DNA from: Bacteroidales bacterium
GTDB lineage: Bacteria > Bacteroidota > Bacteroidia > Bacteroidales > BM520
Assembly (NCBI GenBank): GCA_016285515.1
Contig: JAEEQW010000001.1
Coordinates: 248,001-312,000 of the forward strand
DNA length: 64,000 nucleotides
Reading direction: 5' to 3'
Shown piece by piece: positions 8,061-18,129 of the stretch. Every line of letters starts with the position of its first letter. Within the stretch, counting starts at the first letter, position 1. Below the pieces are notes generated by a model. The model did no database searches and was not told where the DNA came from. It was given only the letters and a program-made list of their open reading frames with translations. Position numbers and translations under genes: made by a program.

Positions 8061-9382
8061 TTCAAACCTCCCAGGTCACCACTGCTCATCAGCAATAAAA
8101 CACAATTGTCACTTAAGTTGTTGTCAATAAGGGTTTTAAGAGTATTGATGTCGTTACATACGTCAACATTGTCATTGAAAGCATTTTTTATGTCATCGCA
8201 GTTGAGCATCGGCAGGTTTTTTAGCTGTATGGCGTGTGGGTCAAAGAAAACTATTTTCGCATCGGCATTTTTCAAAGTGCCTTGATATTGGTCTATGAAG
8301 TTGATATTAAGACTGCTGTAGGTGTGCAACTCGAAAACGGCTACAATCTTTTTGTCGGGATACTGCTCTCTTACGGCATCAACTGTTGCCTTAACTTTTG
8401 ACGGAGCATGGGCAAAATCTCTATAGACGAGTCTGTTGCCTTTATCTGAGATAAGTTCGAGTCGTTTGGCTGCACCTACGAAAGTCGTAAGCGCATTCAA
8501 GAAATCTTCTTCCTTTACACCAAGCAGCCGGCACACGTTCATCGCTCCGAGGAGGTTTTGCATGTTATGGCGACCTGCTATTTTCATAGTATAGTTTTTG
8601 CCATTGTAATGTACGGTGAACGTTCCGTTCTCAACGGAATAATCCGGCGTGAAATAAGGTATCGTTGTTATGTCCTTGCGGGCGTTGGATGCAATGTTCT
8701 GCAATTCTTTGTCTTCACCGAAATACACGAAACTGCCGTCGGGTTCAATGAGGTCCACAAACTTCCTGAACTGCTCAGTATAGAAGGAAAAAGTCGGAAA
8801 CACATTGAAGTGGTCCCAGGCTATTCCTGTTGTAAGTGCAATATTGGGGTGATAGAGATGGAACTTGGGCTTTGGGTCAAGCGTGGAAGTCAGGTATTCA
8901 TCGCCTTCCACAACCAATAACCTGGCCTCATTGGTGATTTTCACCATCACGTCGAAGCCCGGAATTTTTGCTCCCACCAAGTAATCGGTGTCAATTCCCA
9001 AAGTTTTCAGGACATGGAGGACCATAGATGTGATGGTTGTTTTGCCATGACTTCCGCTGATGACCACTCTGGTTTTGTCTTTGGAGTTTTCGTAGATGAA
9101 TTCTGGAAACGAAACTATCTTCAGGTTGAGCCTTTGGGCTTCTTTGAGTTCCGGGTTATCGGCTTTTGCATGCATTCCGAGGATGACCATGTCAAGGTCT
9201 TTGGTGATGCGTTCCGGATGCCAACCTACACTTTCGGGAAGCAGACCGTACTTGGCAAGGTTTGACTTGGCGGGTTCGAAAATTTCATCATCGGAACCGG
9301 TGACATGATTGCCCTTGAGATGCATGGCAATAGCCAAATTGTGCATTATGCTGCCGCCGATTGAAATAAAATGATAATTCAT
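8048..9382 (-). CDS. mpl: UDP-N-acetylmuramate:L-Ala-gamma-D-Glu-meso-DAP ligase (Mpl)
   Basis: 444 residues, a Mur ligase. The N-terminus reads HFISIGGSIMHNLAIAMHLKG, with the shortened glycine motif of Mpl rather than the GIGGxGMS of MurC. The ATP loop SGSHGKTTITSM lies at about 108 and the Mur central signature (EGDEYLTS, WDHFNVFPT) follows. Mpl joins recycled murein tripeptide to UDP-MurNAc in the cytoplasm. MurC is the alternative, but the N-terminal motif and the neighbour GH3 hydrolase favour Mpl. Confidence 0.85.
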   Translation of the reverse strand: MNYHFISIGGSIMHNLAIAMHLKGNHVTGSDDEIFEPAKSNLAKYGLLPESVGWHPERITKDLDMVILGMHAKADNPELKEAQRLNLKIVSFPEFIYENSKDKTRVVISGSHGKTTITSMVLHVLKTLGIDTDYLVGAKIPGFDVMVKITNEARLLVVEGDEYLTSTLDPKPKFHLYHPNIALTTGIAWDHFNVFPTFSFYTEQFRKFVDLIEPDGSFVYFGEDKELQNIASNARKDITTIPYFTPDYSVENGTFTVHYNGKNYTMKIAGRHNMQNLLGAMNVCRLLGVKEEDFLNALTTFVGAAKRLELISDKGNRLVYRDFAHAPSKVKATVDAVREQYPDKKIVAVFELHTYSSLNINFIDQYQGTLKNADAKIVFFDPHAIQLKNLPMLNCDDIKNAFNDNVDVCNDINTLKTLIDNNLSDNCVLLLMSSGDLGGLKWKD

Positions 9383-9400
9383 TGATTTTAAATGAGTTGA

Positions 9401-10306
9401 TTAAAACAAGCGGTTTGGATATATCCCGTCATCGACCAATTGCTGAAGTTTGTCAACAACTGTAGGACGGTCTTCTATGTAAGTAACGCCGAACCATTTT
9501 GCGTTTGTATGTAAAACGCTGACATTGCTGATTTTATTTTTAATCAAATCGAATACAACTGTAGGAATGTAAAGTTCACTCTTCTCCTCATTGATGTGGA
9601 GTCTGAGAAATTCGTCGAGACTTTTTTCAATATGGTTGAAGAAGGCAGACGTGAAGCCCCAGAAATTCATAGATACTGTTTCATTGCCTGTAAGTACGAC
9701 TTTGTTTCCATTGTCTTCCATGTCGAAGAGTTCATTTCCATCGAAAGAAATCTTCTTTCTTTCGAGGATGCTTGTAAGTTTGTCGTTATCATCGACCTGA
9801 CACACTCCGCGACTGACACTTCCGGATTCTGACAGTGTTGACATTATCTGATAGCCAACCATTGCATAGTCATTGCTTTCGTTATCGCATTCCGAAAGGA
9901 ATTTTCCCATTACATTGAAGGCTTCCCTTCCATAGAAATCATCGGAGTTGATTGCTGCAAAAGGTTCGTGGATGAGGTCTTTGGCCATCAGGATGGCATG
10001 TGCGGTTCCCCATGGTTTCTTGCGTTCAGGAGGAAGAGCGAATCCTTTTGGAAGCATGTCGAGCTCTTGGAATACATATTCGCATTCTATGCCATTGGCT
10101 CTGACTTTGTCGATGATGTTTTCGCAGAATTCCTTTTCAAAGGCTTTGCGGATTACGAAGACGACTTTGCCGAATCCTGCCATTTGAGCGTCATAAATTG
10201 AATAGTCAAGGAGTGGTTCGCCGCTCGGGCCTACTCCATCGAGTTGTTTGAGTTTTCCATAGCGGCTGCCTACGCCGGCAGCCATGATTAATAGTGTAGG
10301 TTTCAT
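9401..10306 (-). CDS. Sugar-phosphate nucleotidyltransferase family protein
   Basis: 301 residues. The N-terminus is the NTP-transferase signature in a variant form (LLIMAAGVGSRYGKLKQLDGVGPSGEPLLDYSIYDA), and an INSDDFYGR metal-binding motif lies at about 120. Proteins of this kind attach a nucleotide to a sugar 1-phosphate. Standing between mpl and cutC in a cell-wall recycling operon, it could use MurNAc-1-phosphate (a MurU-like step), but no kinase partner is visible, so the substrate is open. It starts 1 base into the cutC stop. Confidence 0.7.
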   Translation of the reverse strand: MKPTLLIMAAGVGSRYGKLKQLDGVGPSGEPLLDYSIYDAQMAGFGKVVFVIRKAFEKEFCENIIDKVRANGIECEYVFQELDMLPKGFALPPERKKPWGTAHAILMAKDLIHEPFAAINSDDFYGREAFNVMGKFLSECDNESNDYAMVGYQIMSTLSESGSVSRGVCQVDDNDKLTSILERKKISFDGNELFDMEDNGNKVVLTGNETVSMNFWGFTSAFFNHIEKSLDEFLRLHINEEKSELYIPTVVFDLIKNKISNVSVLHTNAKWFGVTYIEDRPTVVDKLQQLVDDGIYPNRLF

Positions 10307-11043
10307 TATTTTGCTGATAGTAATTGTTTCTTAATATTAATAATGGTATCTGTGTCGGAGTAAGTCAAGGTGTAGTCATCCTCAGCTTTACCTAATATGT
10401 TTTCTCTTCTGAAAGTCATTTTTGATTCTGTCACCTTCGAGGCTGAGAAATGAAATTCCGTGGCATGGGTGGCTTTGGCAAGTGCCTTGATGTTGCTTTC
10501 GTTAATTCCTCCACCTGGGAGGATGGTTATCTTGTCACCGGCAGCTTTGACAAGTTCAGCAATGAGTTTGCGCCCTTCGTATGCTGTCTTGGCCATTCCG
10601 GAAGTCAGAATATGGTCAGCACCGGTTTCGATGATATCCTTAAGACTATGCATCGGGTCACGTGAAAGGTCAAAGGCTCTGTGAAATGTAAACTTCATTG
10701 GATGTGCAAGTTCCACAAGCTCCTTGGTCCTTTTGACGTCAATGTTGCCATCGGAAGTAAGTATTCCGCATACAATGCCGTTTACATGGAATATTTTGCA
10801 TTTTTGGATTTCCTGTTTGATTTCTTCAAATTCGTCTTCGGAATAGAGAAAATCCCCGCCTCTTGGTCTTATCAGCACGTTTATAGGGGTACTGATACGC
10901 TGACAACAAAGTTTCAGGAGACCGAAAGTCGGTGTGGTGCCTCCGTTTTGCAGATTAGAACAAAGCTCTATTCTGTCGGCTCCCGCATCTTCGGCATTGG
11001 ATGCGGAAAGAAATGAGTTACAACATACTTCAAATTTTGCCAT
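10306..11043 (-). CDS. cutC: CutC family protein
   Basis: 245 residues from the ATG at 11043 (MAKFEVCCNS), the usual start of the family; an upstream ATG at 11067 would overlap the GH20 gene. Conserved parts include EVCCNS, AGADRIELCSNLQNGGTTPT, VLIRPRGGDF, FHRAFD and ILTSG, ending in a TIM-barrel ILPGGGIN. The family was linked to copper handling in E. coli, but its biochemical role is unsettled. In Bacteroidetes it is often near glycan-degrading enzymes, as here. Confidence 0.88.
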   Translation of the reverse strand: MAKFEVCCNSFLSASNAEDAGADRIELCSNLQNGGTTPTFGLLKLCCQRISTPINVLIRPRGGDFLYSEDEFEEIKQEIQKCKIFHVNGIVCGILTSDGNIDVKRTKELVELAHPMKFTFHRAFDLSRDPMHSLKDIIETGADHILTSGMAKTAYEGRKLIAELVKAAGDKITILPGGGINESNIKALAKATHATEFHFSASKVTESKMTFRRENILGKAEDDYTLTYSDTDTIINIKKQLLSAK

Positions 11044-11054
11044 ATTATTGTCTT

Positions 11055-13382
11055 TTATTCTGTCCATATCTCGTCAATGAAAAGCCATGGAACGCCGCCT
11101 GCAGCAGAATGCCACTCAGGTAGTTTGTCCATTGCTTTGACAACAACCTTGAAATATTTTGGACTTATTGTGTTATTAAATTGATATTCAATGCGTTGGC
11201 ATTTGTTTTCTGTTTGTTCTTCGCTGTTGGGGTTCACGCGTGACACCTTTTCGTAGTCAGTGCCATTTTCGGAGGTTGAGATTTCAACGTAGTCTGGTCC
11301 CATAATCCAGTCGGGTTGTGCTACGAGAACATCAACAAATAGTTTGGATGCAGGTGTGCCATTATTTTCGATGATGAATGTCACATCACCGCCTCTGAAT
11401 CCGAGCCATTTGCCATTGTTGTATGAAATGCCTCCAAATTCACCGTCATTAACGGTTTGAACTCCTTTGCCGGCATATTTTGCATCAGCTTCCGGAGTCA
11501 TCGTGATTTTCTTTCCCACTAACTTTGATATGACCAAATCTACAGAAATAATGTTAGGTCTCATTTTGCCTTCATCTTCCATTGCAGCTTTAACTGTTGT
11601 GGATTTGCTGATGTTAAATGGTGATGAATATACAGGAGACTCCAATGTAGGATTGGTGCCATCAGTGGTATAGTGGATTACGGCATTCTTTTTTTCCGAA
11701 TCGATGCTTACCGTCAAGGACCCGTCAGGATTTGAGGTGGTTGAAAGAGAAGGCTTGAACTCACCTTTGCAGTATTTGTAGCCTAACGATTCGTATCTCT
11801 TTGTTATTGATTCAACTTTATCCTGAAACTTTGGCCAGTCTTTGTTTTCCTTGGATGACCATACCGATTCGGCGATGGCTGCCAATCGTGGCAGAAGCAT
11901 GTATTCAACATGGTCGGAAGTGTTTATGAATTCAGTCCATACGTTGCATTGACCGCCTTTAATGAATTTTGCTTCATCGGCATTGAGAGCCTTTGGTATT
12001 GGTTCAAACCCGTAAGCCGTTTTAAGGGTCACATACCCGCCTATGGCTATCGGTTCTGTAAGCGGATCTGCCTGATAATAATCAAGATAGCAGTGGTTAT
12101 TTGGAACCATTATCACGCTGTTGCCTTTTTTTGCGGCGGCAATACCGCCGTCTTCACCCCGCCATGACATTACAGTGGCAGTTGGGCTTACGCCGCCTTC
12201 AAGTATCTCATCCCAGCCAATCATCTTCCTGCCGTGTGCGATAATGTGTTTTTCAATTTCCTGCATAAACCAGCTCTGAAGTTCTTCCTCATTTTGAAGT
12301 CCAAGTTTTTTTATGCGTTTCTGGCAGAGAGGGCATTTTATCCAGTTGGTCTTATATGCTTCATCGCCGCCGACATGAATGTATTCGTATGGGAATATTT
12401 CCATGACTTCATCGAGGATGTCCTTCATCATTTGCAGTGACTGGTCTTTTCCGGCACATAGAATTGCAACGGGTGGCCAATAGGGGCCCACTTGTACAAA
12501 ATAATCCTCATCGTTGTCGTTTTCGCAGGAAATTTCCGGATATGCCGCAAGGATGGCAGAAGTGTGTCCGGGCATTTCTATTTCAGGAACGACATCGATG
12601 TTTCTTGCCTTTGCGTATGCCACAACGTCCTTCATCTGTTCCTTTGTATAGTATCCGCCGTAAGTGCATTTCTCACCACGTTTTGGAGGATTGTCGTTTG
12701 ACCATGGAACGTCACTGCGGTCAACTCTCCATGCACCTACCGATGTAAGCAGAGGGTATTTGTCAATTTGAACCCTCCATCCGTGGTCATCTGTGAGATG
12801 CCAGTGGAACTTGTTGATTTTGTGCATAGCAAGGATGTCGATGTATTTTTTGACGAAATCAACATCGAAGAAATGGCGGCAAACATCCAGATGTGTGCCG
12901 CGCCATTCAAATCTCGGGCAATCAGTGATTTGCAGACATGGTATTTCAAAACCGTCATTGCCTTCAGAGTAAATATCTTCCGGTGCAAGCTGAAGAAGTG
13001 TCTGATAACCGTAGAACAGTCCGGCGGAAGTGTTGGCGTTTATCGTTATACCTTTTTTATTAATGTTTAACTTATAGCCTTCTTTCCCGATAGACGGGTC
13101 CTGAGTATCGTTGATAATGAAAAATATCTTACAGTCACCCGAGGATGATTCCGGTAATGCCTTGAAAATGTCATACATTCCATCAGAAATGGTTTTGATT
13201 ATCGGGTCATCCTCCCGGACGTTTTCGAACTTGAAAATGAAGTTGGAGTTGAATGTAAAGCTTCCATTTCCGACAGTTGTTGAAAGCGGTTCGGGGATAA
13301 TATTCAACGTGTTGGGCTTGTTATCGTTACAACTGCATAAAGCTATAATGATAATCAGTAAAGATAATGATATCCGTTTCAT
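11055..13382 (-). CDS. GH20 beta-N-acetylhexosaminidase, lipoprotein
   Basis: 775 residues with a lipoprotein signal (SLLIIIIALCSC). An N-terminal GH20b-like domain (about 25-150) is followed by the catalytic GH20 barrel (about 155-510) with RGTHLDVCRHFF, HWHLTDDHGWRVQI and the catalytic Asp-Glu pair in HVGGDEAYKT. A chitobiase/beta-hexosaminidase C-terminal type domain (TTDGTNPTLESPVYS) and a discoidin-like end follow. It removes terminal GlcNAc or GalNAc from glycans or peptidoglycan fragments outside the inner membrane. It is the first gene of the minus operon reaching recF. Confidence 0.92.
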   Translation of the reverse strand: MKRISLSLLIIIIALCSCNDNKPNTLNIIPEPLSTTVGNGSFTFNSNFIFKFENVREDDPIIKTISDGMYDIFKALPESSSGDCKIFFIINDTQDPSIGKEGYKLNINKKGITINANTSAGLFYGYQTLLQLAPEDIYSEGNDGFEIPCLQITDCPRFEWRGTHLDVCRHFFDVDFVKKYIDILAMHKINKFHWHLTDDHGWRVQIDKYPLLTSVGAWRVDRSDVPWSNDNPPKRGEKCTYGGYYTKEQMKDVVAYAKARNIDVVPEIEMPGHTSAILAAYPEISCENDNDEDYFVQVGPYWPPVAILCAGKDQSLQMMKDILDEVMEIFPYEYIHVGGDEAYKTNWIKCPLCQKRIKKLGLQNEEELQSWFMQEIEKHIIAHGRKMIGWDEILEGGVSPTATVMSWRGEDGGIAAAKKGNSVIMVPNNHCYLDYYQADPLTEPIAIGGYVTLKTAYGFEPIPKALNADEAKFIKGGQCNVWTEFINTSDHVEYMLLPRLAAIAESVWSSKENKDWPKFQDKVESITKRYESLGYKYCKGEFKPSLSTTSNPDGSLTVSIDSEKKNAVIHYTTDGTNPTLESPVYSSPFNISKSTTVKAAMEDEGKMRPNIISVDLVISKLVGKKITMTPEADAKYAGKGVQTVNDGEFGGISYNNGKWLGFRGGDVTFIIENNGTPASKLFVDVLVAQPDWIMGPDYVEISTSENGTDYEKVSRVNPNSEEQTENKCQRIEYQFNNTISPKYFKVVVKAMDKLPEWHSAAGGVPWLFIDEIWTE

Positions 13383-13407
13383 AGGAATGAATTTAATTGA
13401 TAAAATG

Positions 13408-13438
13408 CAAAATTAGATATATTTATTATTTTTACAAA
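13408..13438 (-). promoter_or_regulatory. Promoter of the GH20-to-recF operon
   Basis: On the minus strand TTTG (complement of 13435-13438) and TAATTTTG (complement of 13408-13415) are 19 bp apart, a good Bacteroidetes promoter, with the GH20 ATG about 20 bases beyond the expected transcription start. Confidence 0.65.
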
Positions 13439-13516
13439 TAACTTTGTTCAATTACGTAATAAATTGTGGCATAATAAAATATTTTAAAAAAGTAGCAAAG
13501 ATTGAAAAAAAAGAAT

Positions 13517-13524
13517 TATCTTTG
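13517..13524 (+). promoter_or_regulatory. -7 box of the rpsF operon
   Basis: TATCTTTG fits TAnnTTTG. A clear -33 box is not visible. The 5' leader to the rpsF ATG is about 50 bases and AT-rich; I could not identify an S6:S18-binding structure in it with confidence. Confidence 0.6.
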
Positions 13525-13578
13525 CAGCCACGAAAATTTTATACGTAATTTTAAAGTAATTAATTAATTATCAGTATC

Positions 13579-13974
13579 ATGCAGAAACAGTACGAAACCG
13601 TTTTCATTATGACTCCCGTTTTGTCTGAAGATCAGATGAAGGAAACGGTTGAAAAGTTCAGAAGATTTCTGACGGAAAGGGGAGCAGAGTTTGTACATGA
13701 AGAGAATTGGGGCCTGCGTAAGCTTGCATATCCGATTCAGAAGAAGAGTACAGGTTTTTATCAGTTATTCGAATTCAAGGCAGAACCGGATGTAATCCGT
13801 CCTTATGAAACAGAATTCAAACGTGATGAGCGCATAATGCGTTATCTTACAGTATCTCTTGACAAATATGCAGTCGCATATAACGAGAAGAAGCGTGCTA
13901 AAAAGGCAAGTGCATCAGCTGAAGATGATAAGCACGAGCCAGAGGAGATCATTCCATCAGCACCTATCGAGTAA
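13579..13974 (+). CDS. rpsF: 30S ribosomal protein S6
   Basis: 131 residues. The start [27 protein letters not shown] (motif shown up to the conserved YETVFI region) and [20 protein letters not shown] are typical of bS6. The C-terminal 25 residues are charged and extended relative to the core, as in many Bacteroidetes. It forms the S6:S18 pair on the 30S platform, and rpsR follows in the same operon. Confidence 0.97.
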   Translation: MQKQYETVFIMTPVLSEDQMKETVEKFRRFLTERGAEFVHEENWGLRKLAYPIQKKSTGFYQLFEFKAEPDVIRPYETEFKRDERIMRYLTVSLDKYAVAYNEKKRAKKASASAEDDKHEPEEIIPSAPIE

Positions 13975-14020
13975 GTTAGTGGTTTTTAAGTAGTTTATTA
14001 ACATTAAAAAGAAAGTTATC

Positions 14021-14284
14021 ATGCAAAATACAGATGTTAAATACTTAACCCCAATCGCGGTTGAAGTAAACAAGAAGAAATATTGTCGTTTCAAAAAATT
14101 AGGTATCAAGTACATCGATTACAAGGATGCCAATTTCCTTTTGAAGTTCGTGAACGAACAGGGCAAGATATTGCCGAGAAGAATAACCGGTACTTCAAAC
14201 AAATACCAGAAGAAGGTTGCTCAGGCTGTTAAGAGAGCCCGTCACCTTGCATTATTGCCATACGTAACAGACTGTCTTAAATAA
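14021..14284 (+). CDS. rpsR: 30S ribosomal protein S18
   Basis: 87 residues, with the bS18 core [32 protein letters not shown] and [17 protein letters not shown]. It binds S6 on the small subunit. It lies between rpsF and rplI in the classic order. Confidence 0.97.
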   Translation: MQNTDVKYLTPIAVEVNKKKYCRFKKLGIKYIDYKDANFLLKFVNEQGKILPRRITGTSNKYQKKVAQAVKRARHLALLPYVTDCLK

Positions 14285-14298
14285 TAGGAGGATTTGAT

Positions 14299-14856
14299 AT
14301 GCAAGTAATATTGAAAAAAGAAGTCAACGGACTCGGTTACCAATATGATGTTGTTAACGTTAAACCAGGTTATGCAAGAAATTATCTGATTCCTAACGGG
14401 ATAGCTGAAATCGCATCACCTTCTGCATTGAAGGTTCGCGATGAAATCGTAAAGCAGAAAGCCCATAAGGAAGAAAAAATCATCAAGGATGCAAACGAAC
14501 TGGCTGCCGCTCTCGAAAAAGTCGTCCTCAACTTTAAGATGAAAACCCAGGATGCAGGCAAAACTTACGGTTCAGTAAATGCTGCCATGATTGCTGATGC
14601 AATTAAGGAAAGATTCTCTTACGATATTGACAAGAACGACATCCTTCTCAAAGAGAACATCAAGGAAATAGGTGAAACTTTAGTCAAGGTCAAAGTTTTC
14701 AAGAACATCCAGCCTCAGGTGAAGGTCATTGTGGAGAAAGAATTAACCGAAGAGGAAATTGCTGCAAAGAAGGCAGAGGCACATGCTAAGGCTGAAAAGG
14801 CAGCTGCTGAGGCCGCTGAAAAAGCAAACGAAAAAGTTGAAGAAGTAAAGGAATAA
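14299..14856 (+). CDS. rplI: 50S ribosomal protein L9
   Basis: 185 residues. The N-terminal domain (MQVILKKEVNGLGYQYDVVNVKPGYARNYL, conserved GLG and GYARNYL) and the C-terminal rRNA-binding domain are joined by a long helix. An Ala/Glu/Lys-rich tail of about 35 residues extends beyond the usual 150-residue length. An AGGAGG-like ribosome binding site stands before the ATG, unusually strong for this genome. Confidence 0.97.
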   Translation: MQVILKKEVNGLGYQYDVVNVKPGYARNYLIPNGIAEIASPSALKVRDEIVKQKAHKEEKIIKDANELAAALEKVVLNFKMKTQDAGKTYGSVNAAMIADAIKERFSYDIDKNDILLKENIKEIGETLVKVKVFKNIQPQVKVIVEKELTEEEIAAKKAEAHAKAEKAAAEAAEKANEKVEEVKE

Positions 14857-14875
14857 AAATTGAAGAAAAAAAATA

Positions 14876-14905
14876 TTTGCATTATTGAAAAATGTTGTAT
14901 CTTTG
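14876..14905 (+). promoter_or_regulatory. Promoter of the rpsL-rpsG-fusA cluster
   Basis: TTTG at 14876-14879 and TATCTTTG at 14898-14905, 18 bp apart. Transcription would start near 14911, leaving a leader of about 200 bases before rpsL. Confidence 0.7.
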
Positions 14906-14968
14906 CAGCCTGATTTTCGGAAGTAAGGAAACGACTGTTTTTCAGTATGTTTCAGTTTTTAAGAAACC

Positions 14969-15050
14969 TGACAAGATAAGGCAAATATAGGTTTCGAACC
15001 ATAAACGGTTATGGCTGGTGTGCCTTTATAGTCTTATCTGTCTGTTTTTT
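14969..15050 (+). promoter_or_regulatory. Structured 5' leader of the rpsL operon
   Basis: Nested helices can be drawn: GACA(A)GAT near 14970-14977 with ATCTGTC at 15036-15042, AAGGCA near 14978-14983 with TGCCTT at 15020-15025, and an inner hairpin CCATAA-ACGG-TTATGG near 14999-15014. Six T residues follow the outer stem, so it could end transcription. The position fits an autoregulatory leader bound by a product of the operon such as S7 or S12; that ligand is inferred. Confidence 0.5.
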
Positions 15051-15111
15051 AACCTCTGAAAAACAATATTTTATGTTTAAAAATTGTTTATAAAAAAATA
15101 AAAAACAGAAT

Positions 15112-15501
15112 ATGCCAACAATACAACAATTAGTTAGAAAAGGTCGTCAGAAATTTACTGAGAAGAGTAAATGTCCTGCACTTGACTCATGTCCTCAGCG
15201 CCGCGGCGTCTGCGTGAGAGTTTACACAACTACACCTAAAAAGCCTAATTCAGCAATGAGAAAAGTTGCCAGAGTTCGCTTGACAAATCAGAAAGAAGTT
15301 AATGCTTATATCCCTGGCGAAGGCCACAACTTACAGGAACACTCCATCGTCCTTATCAGAGGCGGTCGTGTCAAGGACCTTCCAGGCGTTCGTTATCATA
15401 TAGTAAGAGGTACACTTGACACATCCGGTGTCAACGGCCGTACCCAAAGACGTTCCAAATATGGTGCTAAACGTCCTAAAGCTGCAGCTTCCAAGAAGTA
15501 A
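15112..15501 (+). CDS. rpsL: 30S ribosomal protein S12
   Basis: 129 residues, uS12. The decoding-centre loops [15 protein letters not shown] and [28 protein letters not shown] are intact; the Lys in the TPKKPNS loop, where streptomycin resistance changes occur, is the usual residue. First gene of the str cluster, following a long structured leader. Confidence 0.98.
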   Translation: MPTIQQLVRKGRQKFTEKSKCPALDSCPQRRGVCVRVYTTTPKKPNSAMRKVARVRLTNQKEVNAYIPGEGHNLQEHSIVLIRGGRVKDLPGVRYHIVRGTLDTSGVNGRTQRRSKYGAKRPKAAASKK

Positions 15502-15526
15502 TTAATGTTTAGATATATATTGAAAA

Positions 15527-15994
15527 ATGAGAAAAGCTAAACCAAAAAAACGTATTATACTTCCGGATCCCAAGTACAATAATCCGAAGGTTACCAAGTT
15601 CGTTAACAATATTATGTTGCGCGGTAAGAAGAACCTTGCTTTCAGCCTTTTCTATGATGCCATTGACATCGTGTCTGAGAAGACAGGCGAGCCTGGCATT
15701 CAGGTTTGGGAAGCAGCTCTGACCAACGTAACCCCTAATGTTGAAGTGAAAAGCCAGCGTATTGGTGGTGCCACATTCCAAATTCCTACAGAAATCCGTC
15801 CTTCACGTAAGGAATCTGTCGGTATGAAGAACTTGATTGGCTTCGCACGCAAACGTCACGAGAAATCCTTCAGCCTCAAGCTCGCAAGTGAAATCATGCA
15901 GGCTTACAAAAATGAAGGTGCCGCTTATAAACGTAAAGAAGATATCCACAAGATGGCTGATGCCAACAAGGCATTTGCACATTACAGATCGTAA
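15527..15994 (+). CDS. rpsG: 30S ribosomal protein S7
   Basis: 155 residues, uS7. Conserved [17 protein letters not shown], the MLRGKK loop and ARKRHEKSF are seen. It nucleates assembly of the 30S head and in other bacteria can repress its own operon. It lies 25 bases after rpsL. Confidence 0.98.
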   Translation: MRKAKPKKRIILPDPKYNNPKVTKFVNNIMLRGKKNLAFSLFYDAIDIVSEKTGEPGIQVWEAALTNVTPNVEVKSQRIGGATFQIPTEIRPSRKESVGMKNLIGFARKRHEKSFSLKLASEIMQAYKNEGAAYKRKEDIHKMADANKAFAHYRS

Positions 15995-16015
15995 ACCTTA
16001 TTATAATAATACGCT

Positions 16016-18118
16016 ATGTCGGAGAGACTCCAAAATCTTAGAAATATCGGCATTATGGCCCATATCGATGCAGGTAAAACTACAACGACAGAGCGTATAT
16101 TGTATTATACCGGCGTTAACTACCGTATCGGCGAAGTCCATGAGGGTACTGCAACCATGGACTGGATGCCTCAGGAACAGGAACGCGGAATCACTATAAC
16201 CTCAGCCGCAACCACCATTTATTGGAACAGAAACAACGAGAAGTATAAGATTAACATTATCGATACTCCAGGCCATGTTGACTTCACCGTTGAAGTTGAG
16301 AGGTCTCTCAGAATACTTGACGGTGGAGTGGTCGTTTTCTGCGCAGTGGGCGGTGTCCAGCCTCAGTCTGAAACAGTTTGGAGACAAGCCAACAAATATA
16401 GTGTGCCTCGCATCTGCTATGTGAACAAAATGGATCGCAGCGGCGCCGATTTCCTCGGTGTTGTTGAACAGATCCATGACAAGCTTGATGCCACTCCGTT
16501 AGTCCTCCAGCTCCCAATAGGGATGGAAGACTCTTTTGTCGGTATAGTCGATCTGCTTACAGAGACAGGTTATATTTGGGACAGTGAATCTTTGGGCGAG
16601 AAATACAACGCCGTTCCTGTACCCGATGATATGAAGGATGCTGTGGCCACTTACAGAACCAAACTTATCGAGACTGTCGCTGAAAACGATGAGGCCATCC
16701 TCGACAAATATGTTGCCGACCCGTCATCAATTTCTGTGGATGAACTCCGCTCATCCATTCGCAAGGCGGTCCTCGACATGAAGTTGTTTCCTGTCATCTG
16801 TGGCTCATCCTTCAAAGACAAGGCTGTCCAACCTATCCTTGATGCCGTTGTTGACTACCTGCCTTGTCCGCTTGACACCAAACCGATTTACGGAACAGAC
16901 AGAAACAACGAAAAGGTTCCTGTCATTCCGAGTGATGATGCTCCATTCAGCGCTCTCGCATTCAAGATCCAGACTGATCCGTTCGTCGGACGTCTTGTGT
17001 TTTTCAGAGTCTATTCCGGCAAATTCGAAACAGGCTCCCAGTTCCTTAATGTAAATACAGGCAAAAAGGAAAGAATGTCAAAAATAATGCAGATGAATGC
17101 CAACAAACATACCGTCCTTAACGAGGTCTGTGCCGGTGATATAGCGGCTGGCGTCGGATTTAAGGATATCCGTACCGGTGATTCTCTGTGCAACCCAGAC
17201 AAACCTATACTTCTCGAAAACATAACATTTCCTGAGCCTGTTGTCCAAATAGCCGTCGAAGCCAAAAAGCAGGAAGATGTTGAGAAACTTAACATAGCCC
17301 TTGCCAAAATGGCTGAGGAAGATCCGACATTCTCTTACCATTTCAGCAATGAAACGGGCCAGACAATCATCTGCGGTATGGGTGAACTTCACCTTGACAT
17401 CATTCTTGACCGTCTGACGAGAGAGCAGAACGTCGAATGTTCGAAGGGACGTCCTCAGGTTGCTTACAAGGAGGCTCTAACAAAGACCGTGACTTATCAC
17501 GAAATTTATAAGAAACAGACCGGCGGCCGCGGCAAATTCGCTGACATAGAGTTTGAAATCGGTCCTGCCGACGAAGGAGTTACCGGTCTTCAGTTCATCA
17601 ACGACACAAGAGAGGGTGTTATTCCAAAAGAGTATGTGCCATCAATTGAAAAAGGTTTCAAGAGTGCAATGCAGAATGGCATACTTCTTGGTTATCCTAT
17701 ACTCGGCATGAAAGTACGCGTGTTCAACGGCTCCGCTCATCCTGTTGACAGTGATGAACTTGCCTTTGAGACTGCTGCCAACATAGCTTTCCGTGAAGCC
17801 TCCAAGACGGCCGGTCCTGTATTGCTCGAACCGGTTATGAAGGTTGAGGCTGTGGCTCCGGCTGAATATGTGGGAGAAATATCAAGTGACCTGACTCACA
17901 GGAGAGGCCAGGTGCTTACTCTCGATTCCCAGGGCGGTCTTCAGATTGTGGTAGCCGAAGCTCCGCTTGCTGAAATGTTCGGCTATATCAATTCCCTGAG
18001 AAACATCACCTCGGGCAGAGGCACTTTCTCAATGGAGTTTGAGAGATATTCAATCCCTCCAAAGGAAATAATGGATGAGGTGATTTTTAAAACTAAAGGA
18101 TATATAGTTAATTATTAA
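16016..18118 (+). CDS. fusA: Elongation factor G
   Basis: 700 residues, full length. The G domain has [19 protein letters not shown], the DTPGHVDF switch and NKMDRSGAD; domains II-V follow, with domain [18 protein letters not shown] and a C-terminal [11 protein letters not shown]. It moves tRNA and mRNA after peptide transfer and acts in ribosome recycling. Codon use is more GC-rich than in the flanking genes, typical of a highly expressed gene. Confidence 0.98.
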   Translation: MSERLQNLRNIGIMAHIDAGKTTTTERILYYTGVNYRIGEVHEGTATMDWMPQEQERGITITSAATTIYWNRNNEKYKINIIDTPGHVDFTVEVERSLRILDGGVVVFCAVGGVQPQSETVWRQANKYSVPRICYVNKMDRSGADFLGVVEQIHDKLDATPLVLQLPIGMEDSFVGIVDLLTETGYIWDSESLGEKYNAVPVPDDMKDAVATYRTKLIETVAENDEAILDKYVADPSSISVDELRSSIRKAVLDMKLFPVICGSSFKDKAVQPILDAVVDYLPCPLDTKPIYGTDRNNEKVPVIPSDDAPFSALAFKIQTDPFVGRLVFFRVYSGKFETGSQFLNVNTGKKERMSKIMQMNANKHTVLNEVCAGDIAAGVGFKDIRTGDSLCNPDKPILLENITFPEPVVQIAVEAKKQEDVEKLNIALAKMAEEDPTFSYHFSNETGQTIICGMGELHLDIILDRLTREQNVECSKGRPQVAYKEALTKTVTYHEIYKKQTGGRGKFADIEFEIGPADEGVTGLQFINDTREGVIPKEYVPSIEKGFKSAMQNGILLGYPILGMKVRVFNGSAHPVDSDELAFETAANIAFREASKTAGPVLLEPVMKVEAVAPAEYVGEISSDLTHRRGQVLTLDSQGGLQIVVAEAPLAEMFGYINSLRNITSGRGTFSMEFERYSIPPKEIMDEVIFKTKGYIVNY

Positions 18119-18129
18119 ATATTGATAAA

